Positions 46,960 to 54,507 of a stretch of 64,000 nucleotides of DNA are shown here, piece after piece (the first letter of the stretch is position 1; each line of letters begins with the position of its first letter). The stretch is from NCBI RefSeq assembly GCF_010686655.1, contig NZ_JAAGVY010000021.1, forward strand, positions 1-64,000, given 5' to 3'. This DNA comes from Cryomorpha ignava (lineage in GTDB: Bacteria; Bacteroidota; Bacteroidia; Flavobacteriales_D; Cryomorphaceae). The notes under the pieces are model-generated. The model made no database searches. It was not told where the DNA came from and was given only the letters and a program-made list of their open reading frames with translations. The translations under genes were made by a program, and so were the position numbers.

Positions 46960-47562
46960 TTATTTAGCCGGTGTAATCATTATATGCGCTCTAGGCGTAC
47001 CGGGATCCATAAGCCAAGGCATTCCGGCCACAGATGGCTTGTCTGATATTCCCGTAGATTCGGGTGTGGCAAATGGCATGTAAATAACATACCTCAGATC
47101 GCCTTCAGTTATGTCTCCGGTGTTTGAATTGTGATCTTCCTCTTTGGCAGAATAGACAAAAAGCATTCCGGCTTCCGGCATTTTAATTTTTCCGGCTTTT
47201 ATCTCTTCACTGCGTATTTCACGTGTTTCGGTAGTTGATTTCCCCTGAGCTGTTAGTTCTCTGCCCCGCGCCATAAAAGGTTCAAGTTCCTTGTAATAGC
47301 AAGCCGCACTTATTCCACTTTTATTCGGATTGTCTGATAAGCAAATAAGTTCATTTGTTCCAGGGCGCAAAACAATAAGACCTCCGTCCTGATCGTAACC
47401 ATAAATCATGGCTCCCTCTTTTTTATCGTCAGGAGCTGCGTATAACGCAGTTCTGACTTGAGCCTCTTTGGAAGGGATTTTAACTTCTTTGGTAGAATCC
47501 TGAGCTGATACAGAAATGAAAAATGTACTTACACACAAACTTAAAAATACCTTATTCAACAT
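46960..47562 (-). CDS. Secreted protein of unknown function, 200 aa
   Basis: Signal peptide MLNKVFLSLCVSTFFISVSAQ, then a mixed domain without a motif I can name. Landmarks: 'AQVRTALYAAPDDKKEGAMIYGYDQDGGLIVLRPGTNELICLSD', 'CYYKELEPFMARGRELTAQGK', and the ending 'MPWLMDPGTPRAHIMITPAK'. Such 'PGTPxAHIMI' endings occur in uncharacterised secreted proteins of various bacteria (memory). No membrane segment follows the signal peptide and no T9SS tail is present, so a periplasmic location is likely. It is a single gene with its own 5' region; the next gene on the same strand lies about 100 bases away at its 5' side. Confidence 0.8.
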   Translation of the reverse strand: MLNKVFLSLCVSTFFISVSAQDSTKEVKIPSKEAQVRTALYAAPDDKKEGAMIYGYDQDGGLIVLRPGTNELICLSDNPNKSGISAACYYKELEPFMARGRELTAQGKSTTETREIRSEEIKAGKIKMPEAGMLFVYSAKEEDHNSNTGDITEGDLRYVIYMPFATPESTGISDKPSVAGMPWLMDPGTPRAHIMITPAK

Positions 47563-47665
47563 AACTTCCGATTTTTTCGTTTATAAATCACGAAAGATAA
47601 GCATACGTAATGAATCTTTTAGAAGACAGGTAATGCAGATTTTTGGGAACTCAATTTATTGGAGC

Positions 47666-48274
47666 TTAATTGCGTGCTCTTAAATTAAGCGACCAGTTGT
47701 AGCGTACAGCCATGTATCGGATAATAAACACAGTACCCATAGATATTGCCATGGCGAGTAATTCATGGTCATAAAATTTGGTGAGAAGCAAAAACACCAA
47801 TCCCCCCGCGAGACAAGCTGTAGCATAAATTTCTCTTCTAAAAATAAGCGGAATTTCATTGGTTAAAACATCGCGTAATACGCCACCAAACACAGCACTA
47901 ACCATTCCCATAATAAGAGCAATTGCAGGATCGAGACCGGTAGCGAGCGTGCGCTGAAGGCCGAGAATTGTAAAAAGACCAATACCGATCGTGTCAAAAA
48001 CAAACAAACTTCTGCGCAACTTTACTATTCGTTTCCTGAAAAGGTATGATAAAATAAGCGCTGCAAGGATAGTCCATAGATAATTTACATCGTACATCCA
48101 CCCAACCGGCGTTTGGCCTATCATAATATCTCTAAGTGTACCCCCACCGAGCGCTGTAATGAAACCAATAACTGCAGAACCCACCAAATCAAACTTATTG
48201 TCGATGGCTGTGAGCACGCCACTTGTAGCAAATACAAACACACCTATTATGTCTAATATGTACACGATATCCAT
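47666..48274 (-). CDS. TRIC cation channel family membrane protein (YicG/UPF0126)
   Basis: Start chosen at ATG 48272-48274 (202 aa, MDIVYILDIIGVFVFATSGV), the usual family start. The open frame runs further upstream to 48421 only because it reads through a heptamer array that encodes meaningless LPIANCQ-like repeats. Two three-helix repeats carry the glycine motifs 'GGGTLRDIMIG' and 'GGVLRDVLTNEIPLIF' typical of prokaryotic TRIC channels, plus a seventh helix at the end. Members are inner-membrane trimeric cation channels; the physiological role in bacteria is unclear. The repeat array sits only about 20 bases before the chosen start, so the promoter would have to lie within or beyond it. Confidence 0.93.
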   Translation of the reverse strand: MDIVYILDIIGVFVFATSGVLTAIDNKFDLVGSAVIGFITALGGGTLRDIMIGQTPVGWMYDVNYLWTILAALILSYLFRKRIVKLRRSLFVFDTIGIGLFTILGLQRTLATGLDPAIALIMGMVSAVFGGVLRDVLTNEIPLIFRREIYATACLAGGLVFLLLTKFYDHELLAMAISMGTVFIIRYMAVRYNWSLNLRARN

Positions 48275-48294
48275 GGGGCGCGAAGGTAGAAGTT

Positions 48295-48437
48295 CAATTT
48301 GCAATTGGCAAGGGGAATTTGCAATAGGCAACTGGCAATAGGCAACTGGCAATAGGCAACTGGCAATTGGCAATTGGCAATGGGCAATGGGCAATGGGCA
48401 ATGGGCAAGGGGAATTTGCAATTTGCAATTGGCAATA
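48295..48437 (-). repeat. Heptamer array, GGCAATT/GGGCAAT units (about 140 bp)
   Basis: Units GGCAATA/GGCAACT alternate as a 14-mer three times, then GGCAATT and four GGGCAAT units follow, flanked on both sides by AAGGGGAATTTGCAATT-like sequence. The opposite strand (TTGCCAA, TTGCCCA) is T-rich and is the coding strand of the beta-barrel gene upstream and of the TRIC gene. Seven bases times three gives a seven-residue peptide repeat in every frame, which creates spurious open frames. Confidence 0.9.
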
Positions 48438-48583
48438 ACGATCTTAATTACTACTCAAATCCTTCCAATTAGATTCTAATTTTTATTCTACCGTGAGGTA
48501 AACTCCCTTTCCTGCATCCGACGAGGCTTTTCGCCGAGAGGAATGCACAAGGGCGGCAATAGGCATGGTACTTTGAGATACAG

Positions 48584-48660
48584 AATACTCAATACTCAAT
48601 ACTCAATACTAAATACTCAATACTAAATACTAAATACTCAATACTAAATACTAAATACTC
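48584..48660 (-). repeat. Heptamer array, exactly 11 AATACTM units
   Basis: Eleven perfect-length units of AATACTC or AATACTA run without gap over 77 bases, and a decayed twelfth (AATAGCT) follows. The array begins about 30 bases 3' of the beta-barrel gene that ends at 48691; on its coding strand the units read TATTTAG/TATTGAG. The DNA between 48438 and 48583 shows no gene. Confidence 0.95.
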
Positions 48661-48690
48661 AATAGCTCGGCTCACCTGCAAACTGCAATT

Positions 48691-49494
48691 TCAGAACTTA
48701 AATGTCATACCCAGATTGAATCCATATCCATTAACTGTATTTCGACCGGCAAAAGAATAAGAAGCCCCAATATATCCACCTAGCTTATCTGTAAATGGTC
48801 TATAATACGTTCCTCCTATTTGATTGTAATCCACACCAAGCTCTCTAAAAGTTGCCGGCGCAGGATCTCCGCGATAATCAAGTCCACCAAAGGAATATTG
48901 GTAGGCGTACCATAAATCGAAGTAGTAATTTGAAGTGGCCTTCCCTATTTTCAATCCGGCATTCATAGCTTCGGGTACGGGGCTAAACTTGTAAAGATAA
49001 GCGCCTTGCAATGTGTAAAACCAGCCACTATTTGATGCAAAATGCAAAACAGGTCTAATGTCTATCACTTTGGCTTGTTGACCCAGTGCGCTTCCTCCTT
49101 CAGTTTGATAATCAACCAGATTTGAAGAAAAACCGGCGGCCAAGCTAAGTTGAAGGCTTCCGCCGGATAGCTTGCGGTTAAGTAGTCTGTATTTTAAATA
49201 AACGCTTGCATCTTGCAGAGATTTTTCATCGTTAATTGCGAGAAATGGAAGACTTGCATAGACGTCCAGATTTTCTGTAAGTCCTACACCTGCAAAAATG
49301 CTGACGTTAACGATATTCCGCTTCAGGGCAATAAGATCGGTGCCAGCATAGAAATTCTTATTCAAAGATGCTCCTCCTCCAATACCTATTTCGGCATTGC
49401 CTTTTCCCTTATAAAACCCGTCAACAGGCCCCTGTGCAAAGGCAATAGCATTAAAAAAAACGATAGAAAAAGGGAGTAGGATTTTACGAATCAT
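48691..49494 (-). CDS. Outer membrane beta-barrel protein, transporter-like, 267 aa
   Basis: Signal peptide MIRKILLPFSIVFFNAIAFAQ. The rest is a run of amphipathic strands: 'GNAEIGIGGGASLNKNFYAG', 'NVSIFAGVGLTENLDVYASLPFLA', 'QLSLAAGFSSNLVDYQTEGGSAL', 'GWFYTLQGAYLYKF', 'NYYFDLWYAYQYSFGG' and the last strand 'GYGFNLGMTFKF' with C-terminal Phe. It resembles the MetA-pathway-of-phenol-degradation-type outer membrane proteins in style. The substrate, if any, is unknown. Two separate heptamer arrays follow it. Confidence 0.85.
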   Translation of the reverse strand: MIRKILLPFSIVFFNAIAFAQGPVDGFYKGKGNAEIGIGGGASLNKNFYAGTDLIALKRNIVNVSIFAGVGLTENLDVYASLPFLAINDEKSLQDASVYLKYRLLNRKLSGGSLQLSLAAGFSSNLVDYQTEGGSALGQQAKVIDIRPVLHFASNSGWFYTLQGAYLYKFSPVPEAMNAGLKIGKATSNYYFDLWYAYQYSFGGLDYRGDPAPATFRELGVDYNQIGGTYYRPFTDKLGGYIGASYSFAGRNTVNGYGFNLGMTFKF

Positions 49495-49681
49495 CGAGGG
49501 GTTTTATTGGATTTGTATTGTAAATGAATTCATTATACAAATGAAAATTATATTTCTCTACTGCAGGCTTACCTTATGTTTTAATCTATAAACTATCAAA
49601 TCAAGCTATTCTTGTTTTGATGTCAAAACGCTTGAGAAAAGGCGATACTTAGCTCTTAATTCCCTATTATAACATCAATCC

Positions 49682-49723
49682 AAGAACAAAAAACCAAGAA
49701 CTAAAAACTAAAAACTTAGTACT
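49682..49723 (-). repeat. Heptamer array, AAAAACT units, touching the ychF stop codon
   Basis: AAGAACA, AAAAACC, AAGAACT, AAAAACT, AAAAACT and TAGTACT are six consecutive seven-base units. The last overlaps the first base of the ychF stop codon (TAA on the minus strand). On the ychF coding strand the units read AGTTTTT. Confidence 0.75.
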
Positions 49724-50820
49724 TACACATTAAATCGAAAATGCATAACATCGCCGTCTTCTACAACGTATTCCTTCCCTTCTACCCCGAGTTTACCAGC
49801 ATCTTTTACCGCCGCTTCAGATCCATGCTTGATATAATCATCGTATTTTATCACTTCGGCGCGAATAAAACCTTTTTCAAAATCGGAGTGGATTACGCCT
49901 GCTGCCTGTGGAGCTGTAAATCCGGATTTTATCGTCCAGGCGCGCACTTCCTTTACTCCTGCAGTAAAATAGGTGTATAGATTCAATAGTTTATAAGCAG
50001 CCTTAATAAGCTTTGCTACACCAGCTTCTTCCAGACCCAAATCTCCTAAAAATTCCTGACGCTCTTCATAGGTTTCCAATTCAGCAATGTCGGCTTCTAT
50101 TGCGGCCCCTATTACTAAGACTTCCGCATTTTCATCAGCTACAGATTTACGCACCGCATCTACGTATTTATTTCCGGTTTTTACCGAATCTTCATCCACA
50201 TTGCAAACATACATAATAGGCTTATTGGTAAGCAATTGCAAGTCGCGGGCGAGAAGTTTTTCAGCCTCATTAAGCTCAACGGTACGCGCAGAGAGTGCAG
50301 ATTCAAGCGCTTTTTTATAGCGTTCGAGAATTGACACCATGCTTAGAATGTTTTTATCTCCCGAACGGGCAGATTTTCCTGCTGCAATTAATCGTTTGTC
50401 AACTGTTTCCAGATCTTTCAGCTGAAGTTCGATATCTATGATTTCCTTGTCGCGTACAGGGTCAACACTTCCATCAACATGGACTATATTATCGTCATCA
50501 AAGCAACGCAAAACGTGAATTATAGCATCAGTTTCACGAATATTTCCTAGAAATTTATTTCCAAGACCCTCACCTTTGCTTGCGCCTTTTACCAGCCCGG
50601 CAATATCCACAATTTCAATGGTGGTGGGTAGTACCCGTTCAGGATGAACCAGTTCGCTCAACTTATTGAGTCGCTCATCAGGGACTGTTATCGTACCTAC
50701 ATTTGGTTCGATAGTACAAAACGGAAAATTTGCCGATTGCGCCTTCGCATTTGAAAGACAATTAAAAAGTGTTGATTTTCCAACATTTGGCAAACCAACA
50801 ATACCACACTTTAAAGCCAT
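49723..50820 (-). CDS. ychF: Redox-regulated ATPase YchF (OLA1 family)
   Basis: The 365-aa protein has the normal length. The P-loop 'GLPNVGKST' (residues 9-17) opens the G domain, followed by 'NFPFCTIEPNVGTI' switch I, 'DIAGLVKGASKGEGLGNKFL' (G3 with the YchF-specific hydrophobic substitution) and the NVDE G4 variant that explains ATP rather than GTP preference. A helical insertion lies at about 125-205, and a C-terminal TGS domain ends 'GKEYVVEDGDVMHFRFNV'. It binds ribosomes and takes part in translation and stress control. It is a single gene with a -7 element 17 bases upstream of the start. Confidence 0.97.
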   Translation of the reverse strand: MALKCGIVGLPNVGKSTLFNCLSNAKAQSANFPFCTIEPNVGTITVPDERLNKLSELVHPERVLPTTIEIVDIAGLVKGASKGEGLGNKFLGNIRETDAIIHVLRCFDDDNIVHVDGSVDPVRDKEIIDIELQLKDLETVDKRLIAAGKSARSGDKNILSMVSILERYKKALESALSARTVELNEAEKLLARDLQLLTNKPIMYVCNVDEDSVKTGNKYVDAVRKSVADENAEVLVIGAAIEADIAELETYEERQEFLGDLGLEEAGVAKLIKAAYKLLNLYTYFTAGVKEVRAWTIKSGFTAPQAAGVIHSDFEKGFIRAEVIKYDDYIKHGSEAAVKDAGKLGVEGKEYVVEDGDVMHFRFNV

Positions 50821-50837
50821 TTATATGAATTTGGGCG

Positions 50838-50845
50838 CAAAAGTA
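50838..50845 (-). promoter_or_regulatory. -7 element of ychF
   Basis: The minus strand reads TACTTTTG (TAnnTTTG), identical to the prfC -7 element, ending 17 bases before the ychF start codon. Confidence 0.6.
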
Positions 50846-50911
50846 CAAAGACTTGTGATTAGTTCTATGCTTTTATAACAATGGATTGCAAATTAGGCAA
50901 CTATCGTATTA

Positions 50912-51625
50912 TTAAGCTGCCGCAGAAAGTACAGCTAATAAGATTACAACAGAGATTAATCCGATAATAAGTCCGGCTATTGCAAACCCCTGACCTTTAT
51001 AAATATCTCTATTTTTCTCCACTTGCACAATACCGATTATCCCTAAAACCACTGCAGCAATTCCAAAGGGTATTCCAAGAATAAATAACGAAAGAACTCC
51101 AAAAATAAAACTCAATAGCGATACAGTGCTTAATCGCCTGGCAGAATAATAATCCTGGGGTTGATTCTGAATTTGGTTTTTATTGGAATAAAAATTCTTT
51201 TCAGATTTCAATAAAACCGACTTATCTAAAGATGCAGATGCCTCTTTAACATACTCATTCGCAAGTGTATTATCAGCTTTTGTTTTTTTCGGACGTTTTA
51301 CGTCGATACTTTCAGCTTTTAATTTCGACTCTTTGGCAACCGGCTTTGCCAATACAGGCTCAATTGATTTTGATGGTAAGCTTGCCCTTAGTGAAGCGGT
51401 AAAGGTTTCTTCTGAAGTCTTTTCAATATGGACTGAATTATTATTTGAGTCAAAAGGACTCTTTATATTTACATGATAGCCTTTTTGATATTTTCGTTTT
51501 TGAATAATGCCCTTATCGGCGATAGTTTCACCCGATTTACAGGAAAAAAGTATGAGGCTTATCAAAGCAAAAAATAGAAGCCTGATATTTAATAGATTAG
51601 ATATTAAAATAGAAGTTTTCATCAT
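50912..51625 (-). CDS. Lipoprotein with C-terminal DUF4190-like membrane domain
   Basis: Start chosen at the double Met (51625 or 51622), because a lipoprotein signal follows with 'LILFSC' (Cys29 from 51625); the frame itself opens at 51661. The central region (about 30-155) is polar, Lys/Ser-rich and probably disordered. The C-terminus has 'ARRLSTVSLLSFIFGVLSLFILGIPFGIAAVVLGIIGIVQ' and a second helix pair 'GQGFAIAGLIIGLISVVILLAVLSAAA', the DUF4190 pattern of two transmembrane helices with Gly-rich turns. Lipid anchor plus transmembrane hairpin is unusual, so one of the two may be misread. Function unknown. Confidence 0.8.
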   Translation of the reverse strand: MMKTSILISNLLNIRLLFFALISLILFSCKSGETIADKGIIQKRKYQKGYHVNIKSPFDSNNNSVHIEKTSEETFTASLRASLPSKSIEPVLAKPVAKESKLKAESIDVKRPKKTKADNTLANEYVKEASASLDKSVLLKSEKNFYSNKNQIQNQPQDYYSARRLSTVSLLSFIFGVLSLFILGIPFGIAAVVLGIIGIVQVEKNRDIYKGQGFAIAGLIIGLISVVILLAVLSAAA

Positions 51626-51762
51626 CTCAAGGATTTCAATTTCGGTGACCAAGGTACACAACTTATGTTAATAGAAAGAGAAATTATTAAATTCTCACCT
51701 TCAGAATTAAACCTCTTGCTCATTATTACATCCAATTAACCGAAATCTTAAAAACAATAAAA

Positions 51763-52266
51763 ATGAAGCACCTATTTTTAATACTGCTATTTGGAGCAGC
51801 CACAGTAGCTAATGCCCAGACCAATAAGGGTAATTCCAGTGTTCAGCAATCCAGAACGGCCGAAACGATAGCTCCCGACCAACCACAAGAGTTTGCTAAT
51901 GCCGAAGAGCTCGCTAAAGGTTTATCTCTTTCGAAGGAAGAAGCTGAGAGAGTCTGGTTGAAATACACAGAATACAAATCAGCTAAAAAGAACCTAATGG
52001 AGAAAAAGGGAAAAAGTATGAAACGTATTAAATCAGGTAGTGAAAAGATGAGTGATGCAGATTACGAGAGCGCATATCGAGCTGGCCTGGAAATGCAGCG
52101 TGAGCGCATAAAACTTGATGAATCATACTACAATCAATTTCTGGAAATTCTTCCCGCCTCAAAAGTTCATCAGTTATTAATGAATGAAAGAAACAATAGA
52201 AAGCACTTACGAGATATTGAGGACAAACCTGAACAAACCCGTACCAGAATCAGAGAGAGTGAATAA
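51763..52266 (+). CDS. Small secreted helical protein (Spy/CpxP-like), 167 aa
   Basis: Signal peptide MKHLFLILLFGAATVANAQ. The mature part is helical and charged with 'EELAKGLSLSKEEAERVWLKYTEYKSAKKNLM', 'YESAYRAGLEMQRERIKLDESYYNQFLEILPASKVHQLLMNERNNRKHLRDI' and a basic/acidic tail. The layout (LxLxxEEAxxVWxxY, then YYxxxLExLPAxK) is shared with the next gene and resembles Spy/CpxP periplasmic chaperone-like proteins, where an LTxxQ motif is usual. Role in envelope stress is inferred from this resemblance only. Confidence 0.8.
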   Translation: MKHLFLILLFGAATVANAQTNKGNSSVQQSRTAETIAPDQPQEFANAEELAKGLSLSKEEAERVWLKYTEYKSAKKNLMEKKGKSMKRIKSGSEKMSDADYESAYRAGLEMQRERIKLDESYYNQFLEILPASKVHQLLMNERNNRKHLRDIEDKPEQTRTRIRESE

Positions 52267-52268
52267 TT

Positions 52269-52302
52269 TTGAGCATCATTCAGTTTTTTTTCATCATCTT
52301 TG
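52269..52302 (+). promoter_or_regulatory. Candidate promoter between the two Spy-like genes
   Basis: TTG at 52269-52271 is followed after 23 bases by CATCTTTG (52295-52302), one base off TAnnTTTG, ending 25 bases before the ATG at 52328. The second gene could therefore be expressed on its own. Confidence 0.45.
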
Positions 52303-52327
52303 GCAACAATAACTAATTAATCAAATT

Positions 52328-52780
52328 ATGAAAAACATTTTTTTAGCATTCCTATTATTCGCCGGCACTACAGTGATGGCTCAAAGTGGCTCAATGAAAG
52401 CTGCACCTGATGTTTCTGCAACCAAGAGCGAATCAGTTACCAAAACTATGGGTAAGGAAGAAATTCAGAAATCGCTTGCTCTTACTGATGCTGAGGCCGA
52501 TAAGGTTTGGGCTATACAACAAAAATATTGCGGTCCTGACGTGAAAGCCAGTGCAAAACAAGATGCAGCCTCTAGAAAAGAAACTGCAAGTATGGATAAG
52601 CAACACGAAGCTTATTATGCAGCACTTCTAGAAGTTATTCCTGCTAAAAAAGCAGAAAAACTAATGGAAGAATGCAAAATGACCTGCGAAATGGGCAAGG
52701 CAAAAGCCGATGCTACATCAGGTAAAGGTTGCTGTGCCGGATCGGCCGAGAAAAAATCTTGCAGCGATAAGAAAAAGTAA
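52328..52780 (+). CDS. Small secreted helical protein with Cys-rich tail, 150 aa
   Basis: Signal peptide MKNIFLAFLLFAGTTVMAQ. The core matches the preceding gene in layout ('EEIQKSLALTDAEADKVWAIQQKY', 'DKQHEAYYAALLEVIPAKKAEKLMEE'), so the two are probably ancient paralogues. The C-terminus differs by carrying six Cys in 'ECKMTCEM' and 'GKGCCAGSAEKKSCSDKKK', besides one Cys earlier (YCGPD). Such clustering suggests metal binding or disulfides in the periplasm. A terminator follows 24 bases after the stop. Confidence 0.8.
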   Translation: MKNIFLAFLLFAGTTVMAQSGSMKAAPDVSATKSESVTKTMGKEEIQKSLALTDAEADKVWAIQQKYCGPDVKASAKQDAASRKETASMDKQHEAYYAALLEVIPAKKAEKLMEECKMTCEMGKAKADATSGKGCCAGSAEKKSCSDKKK

Positions 52781-52804
52781 TTTACCGCTTTTATTAAAAA
52801 TTTC

Positions 52805-52830
52805 AAAACCCGGCATATGTCGGGTTTTTT
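52805..52830 (+). terminator. Rho-independent terminator after the Cys-rich small gene
   Basis: AAAACCCG and CGGGTTTT flank an 8-base loop (GCATATGT), followed by further T. It closes the two-gene Spy-like group. Confidence 0.85.
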
Positions 52831-52843
52831 GTTTTAGTTCTTT

Positions 52844-53211
52844 AACCTGAGTCGATTATTCTTTAGGATTCAAACCGTCTGTAAATTATTCGTTTCTCTC
52901 ACCCTTCGGGCTCCCGTTGGTCGTGATGTCGCTTCGCTCAGTTGTGAGTTTCAACTAAAATAGCGAAGCAATAGCGGGCTATTTTTAGAAGTGTTTATTT
53001 TCAAAGGCTATAAAGAGAACGCTGCGCTTAGTTGCAAGACATTTTTAGGCAGAAAATCGCTGTGCAGAGGTGGAATGTAAAATTCTTTCCCCTTAATTCC
53101 AACATCCATCGTTGTCTTCACTCGATATAGCCCGCTATATCTTTATAAAGACGCCTTGTCTATTGAAATTTATGAAAATCTAAATTCCCTAATAATAGTT
53201 GAACTCAGGTT
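52844..53211. mobile_element. MITE-like segment, about 370 bp, with imperfect terminal inverted repeats
   Basis: The left end AACCTGAGTCGATTATTC (from 52844) and the right end on the opposite strand (AACCTGAGTTCAACTATT, from 53211 inwards) match over about 25 bases with several differences and one gap. Inside, ATAGCGGGCTAT (52971-52982) is perfectly inverted at 53127-53138, and GACCAACGGGAG is found on the minus strand (52911-52922). No coding frame is seen. The flanking DNA to 53397 contains nothing recognised. Confidence 0.4.
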
Positions 53212-53397
53212 TTTACATAGTAAAACGATCTCGGAAATAAAATGCTGCCCCAATTCAAGTGTAACGAAACTCCAAAAGGCTATTTGCCGTAAGGAAACAA
53301 TAAAGTCTGTTAAATAGAGTTTTTTCAGGGTACACATATTAAAAGTTGGTTGTTGGAATTTATATTTTCGGCGCTAACAACATGAGTCCTGCAAGAC

Positions 53398-53405
53398 TAT
53401 GTTTG
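53398..53405 (+). promoter_or_regulatory. -7 element of the M23 peptidase gene
   Basis: TATGTTTG matches TAnnTTTG and ends 19 bases before the ATG at 53425. Confidence 0.6.
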
Positions 53406-53424
53406 TAATTTTGAAACCATATTT

Positions 53425-54288
53425 ATGAAGCCATTTATTTCCGTATGCATTTTTACAATGCTCTCTTTTAGCCTTTCAGCTCAAGAACTGATCTCAGAAA
53501 CCCATCTTGCAAACATCTACGAATTCGAAAAAGTTGTTGCTGAAACTGATGGTAAAGCAAATCTCTGGGATATAAACGACTCCCTATCTTACATTCCTGC
53601 ATACGATACATATTGCTCCTGGAATTCAAAACGAGTTCATCCCTATTCTTATAATCTCACAAATATGAAAGACACGGTATTTATTCCGCTGGCTTTCGAT
53701 TCGTGTAGCTTTGTGGCTCCATTTATAGGTCGTAAAACATCAGATTTCGGTGCTCGACGCTACCGCCATCATTACGGTGTAGATATTAAAGTGTATGTAG
53801 GCGACCCGATTAGTTCTGCCTTTGAAGGCGTGGTGCGGGTAGCTCATTACGACGGTGATTACGGAAAGGTTGTGGTGGTCCGCCACCCTAACGGTCTGGA
53901 AACTCTTTATGCTCATTTATCAGAATTAAAAGTGCGCGAAGGCGACTGGCTTGATGCCGGTGATATTGTAGGCCTTGGCGGTAATACGGGTCGCAGCACC
54001 GGAAGCCACTTGCATTTTGAAGTGCGGTATAAAGGCGAGCCTATTAATCCAAACGACATCATTGACTGGGAAACCGGAGAATTGCTAAGCAACGATCTTT
54101 TGCTGAATAAGCAGCATTTTGCTTATCTCAAAGAGATCAGAAAAACAAAATATTACACCATTCGAAGTGGCGATACCCTTTCGGGAATAGCGCGTAAGCA
54201 GGGCACCACGGTGAGTGCGCTCTGTAAGTTAAATGGAATACGGTCAAACACAACCTTACGTGTTGGTCGCACCCTGAGGTATAATTAG
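53425..54288 (+). CDS. M23 family metallopeptidase with C-terminal LysM domain
   Basis: The 287-aa protein has a signal peptide (ISVCIFTMLSFSLSAQ). The M23/LytM domain (about 90-215) shows zinc ligands His116 and Asp120 in 'HHYGVDIK' and the His195-Leu-His197 motif in 'GSHLHFEVRY', with 'GNTGRSTG' before it. A LysM domain closes the protein (about 243-287, 'YYTIRSGDTLSGIARKQGTTVSALCKLNGI'). All ligands are present, so it should be an active peptidoglycan endopeptidase or a related amidase activator with retained site. It lies upstream of PBP1A but is separated by a terminator. Confidence 0.93.
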   Translation: MKPFISVCIFTMLSFSLSAQELISETHLANIYEFEKVVAETDGKANLWDINDSLSYIPAYDTYCSWNSKRVHPYSYNLTNMKDTVFIPLAFDSCSFVAPFIGRKTSDFGARRYRHHYGVDIKVYVGDPISSAFEGVVRVAHYDGDYGKVVVVRHPNGLETLYAHLSELKVREGDWLDAGDIVGLGGNTGRSTGSHLHFEVRYKGEPINPNDIIDWETGELLSNDLLLNKQHFAYLKEIRKTKYYTIRSGDTLSGIARKQGTTVSALCKLNGIRSNTTLRVGRTLRYN

Positions 54289-54336
54289 AACTTAAAAAAA
54301 GTATAAGCAGCTTTTTAGTAATGATATTTGAATTTA

Positions 54337-54367
54337 ATTGCCTCTTCTCGAAGAGGCAATTTTTTTT
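54337..54367 (+). terminator. Rho-independent terminator of the M23 gene
   Basis: Perfect 10-bp stem ATTGCCTCTT / AAGAGGCAAT with loop CTCG, followed by seven T, about 50 bases after the stop codon. Confidence 0.9.
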
Positions 54368-54437
54368 ATGAGCTTCATTATTCTTGAAAATTCATTTATG
54401 CAAATAAAATATGATCATGTTTTCGAAATCATTCAAT

Positions 54438-54445
54438 TACCTTTG
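54438..54445 (+). promoter_or_regulatory. -7 element of the PBP1A gene
   Basis: TACCTTTG matches TAnnTTTG, 62 bases before the ATG at 54508 and downstream of the M23 terminator. Confidence 0.5.
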
Positions 54446-54507
54446 AAAGCTTTTTTATCTTATCAATCCATCACAATTTTAACCTTTACAAAATAGTTAG
54501 CCTTTAA

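Noticed and set aside
48253..48435. Open frames encoding LPIANCQ-like repeats on the minus strand
   Set aside because: They are translations of a seven-base tandem repeat, which gives a seven-residue periodicity in any frame; the TRIC gene starts later at 48274.
48295..48660. CRISPR array
   Set aside because: Units are seven bases with no spacers, and no cas genes are present.
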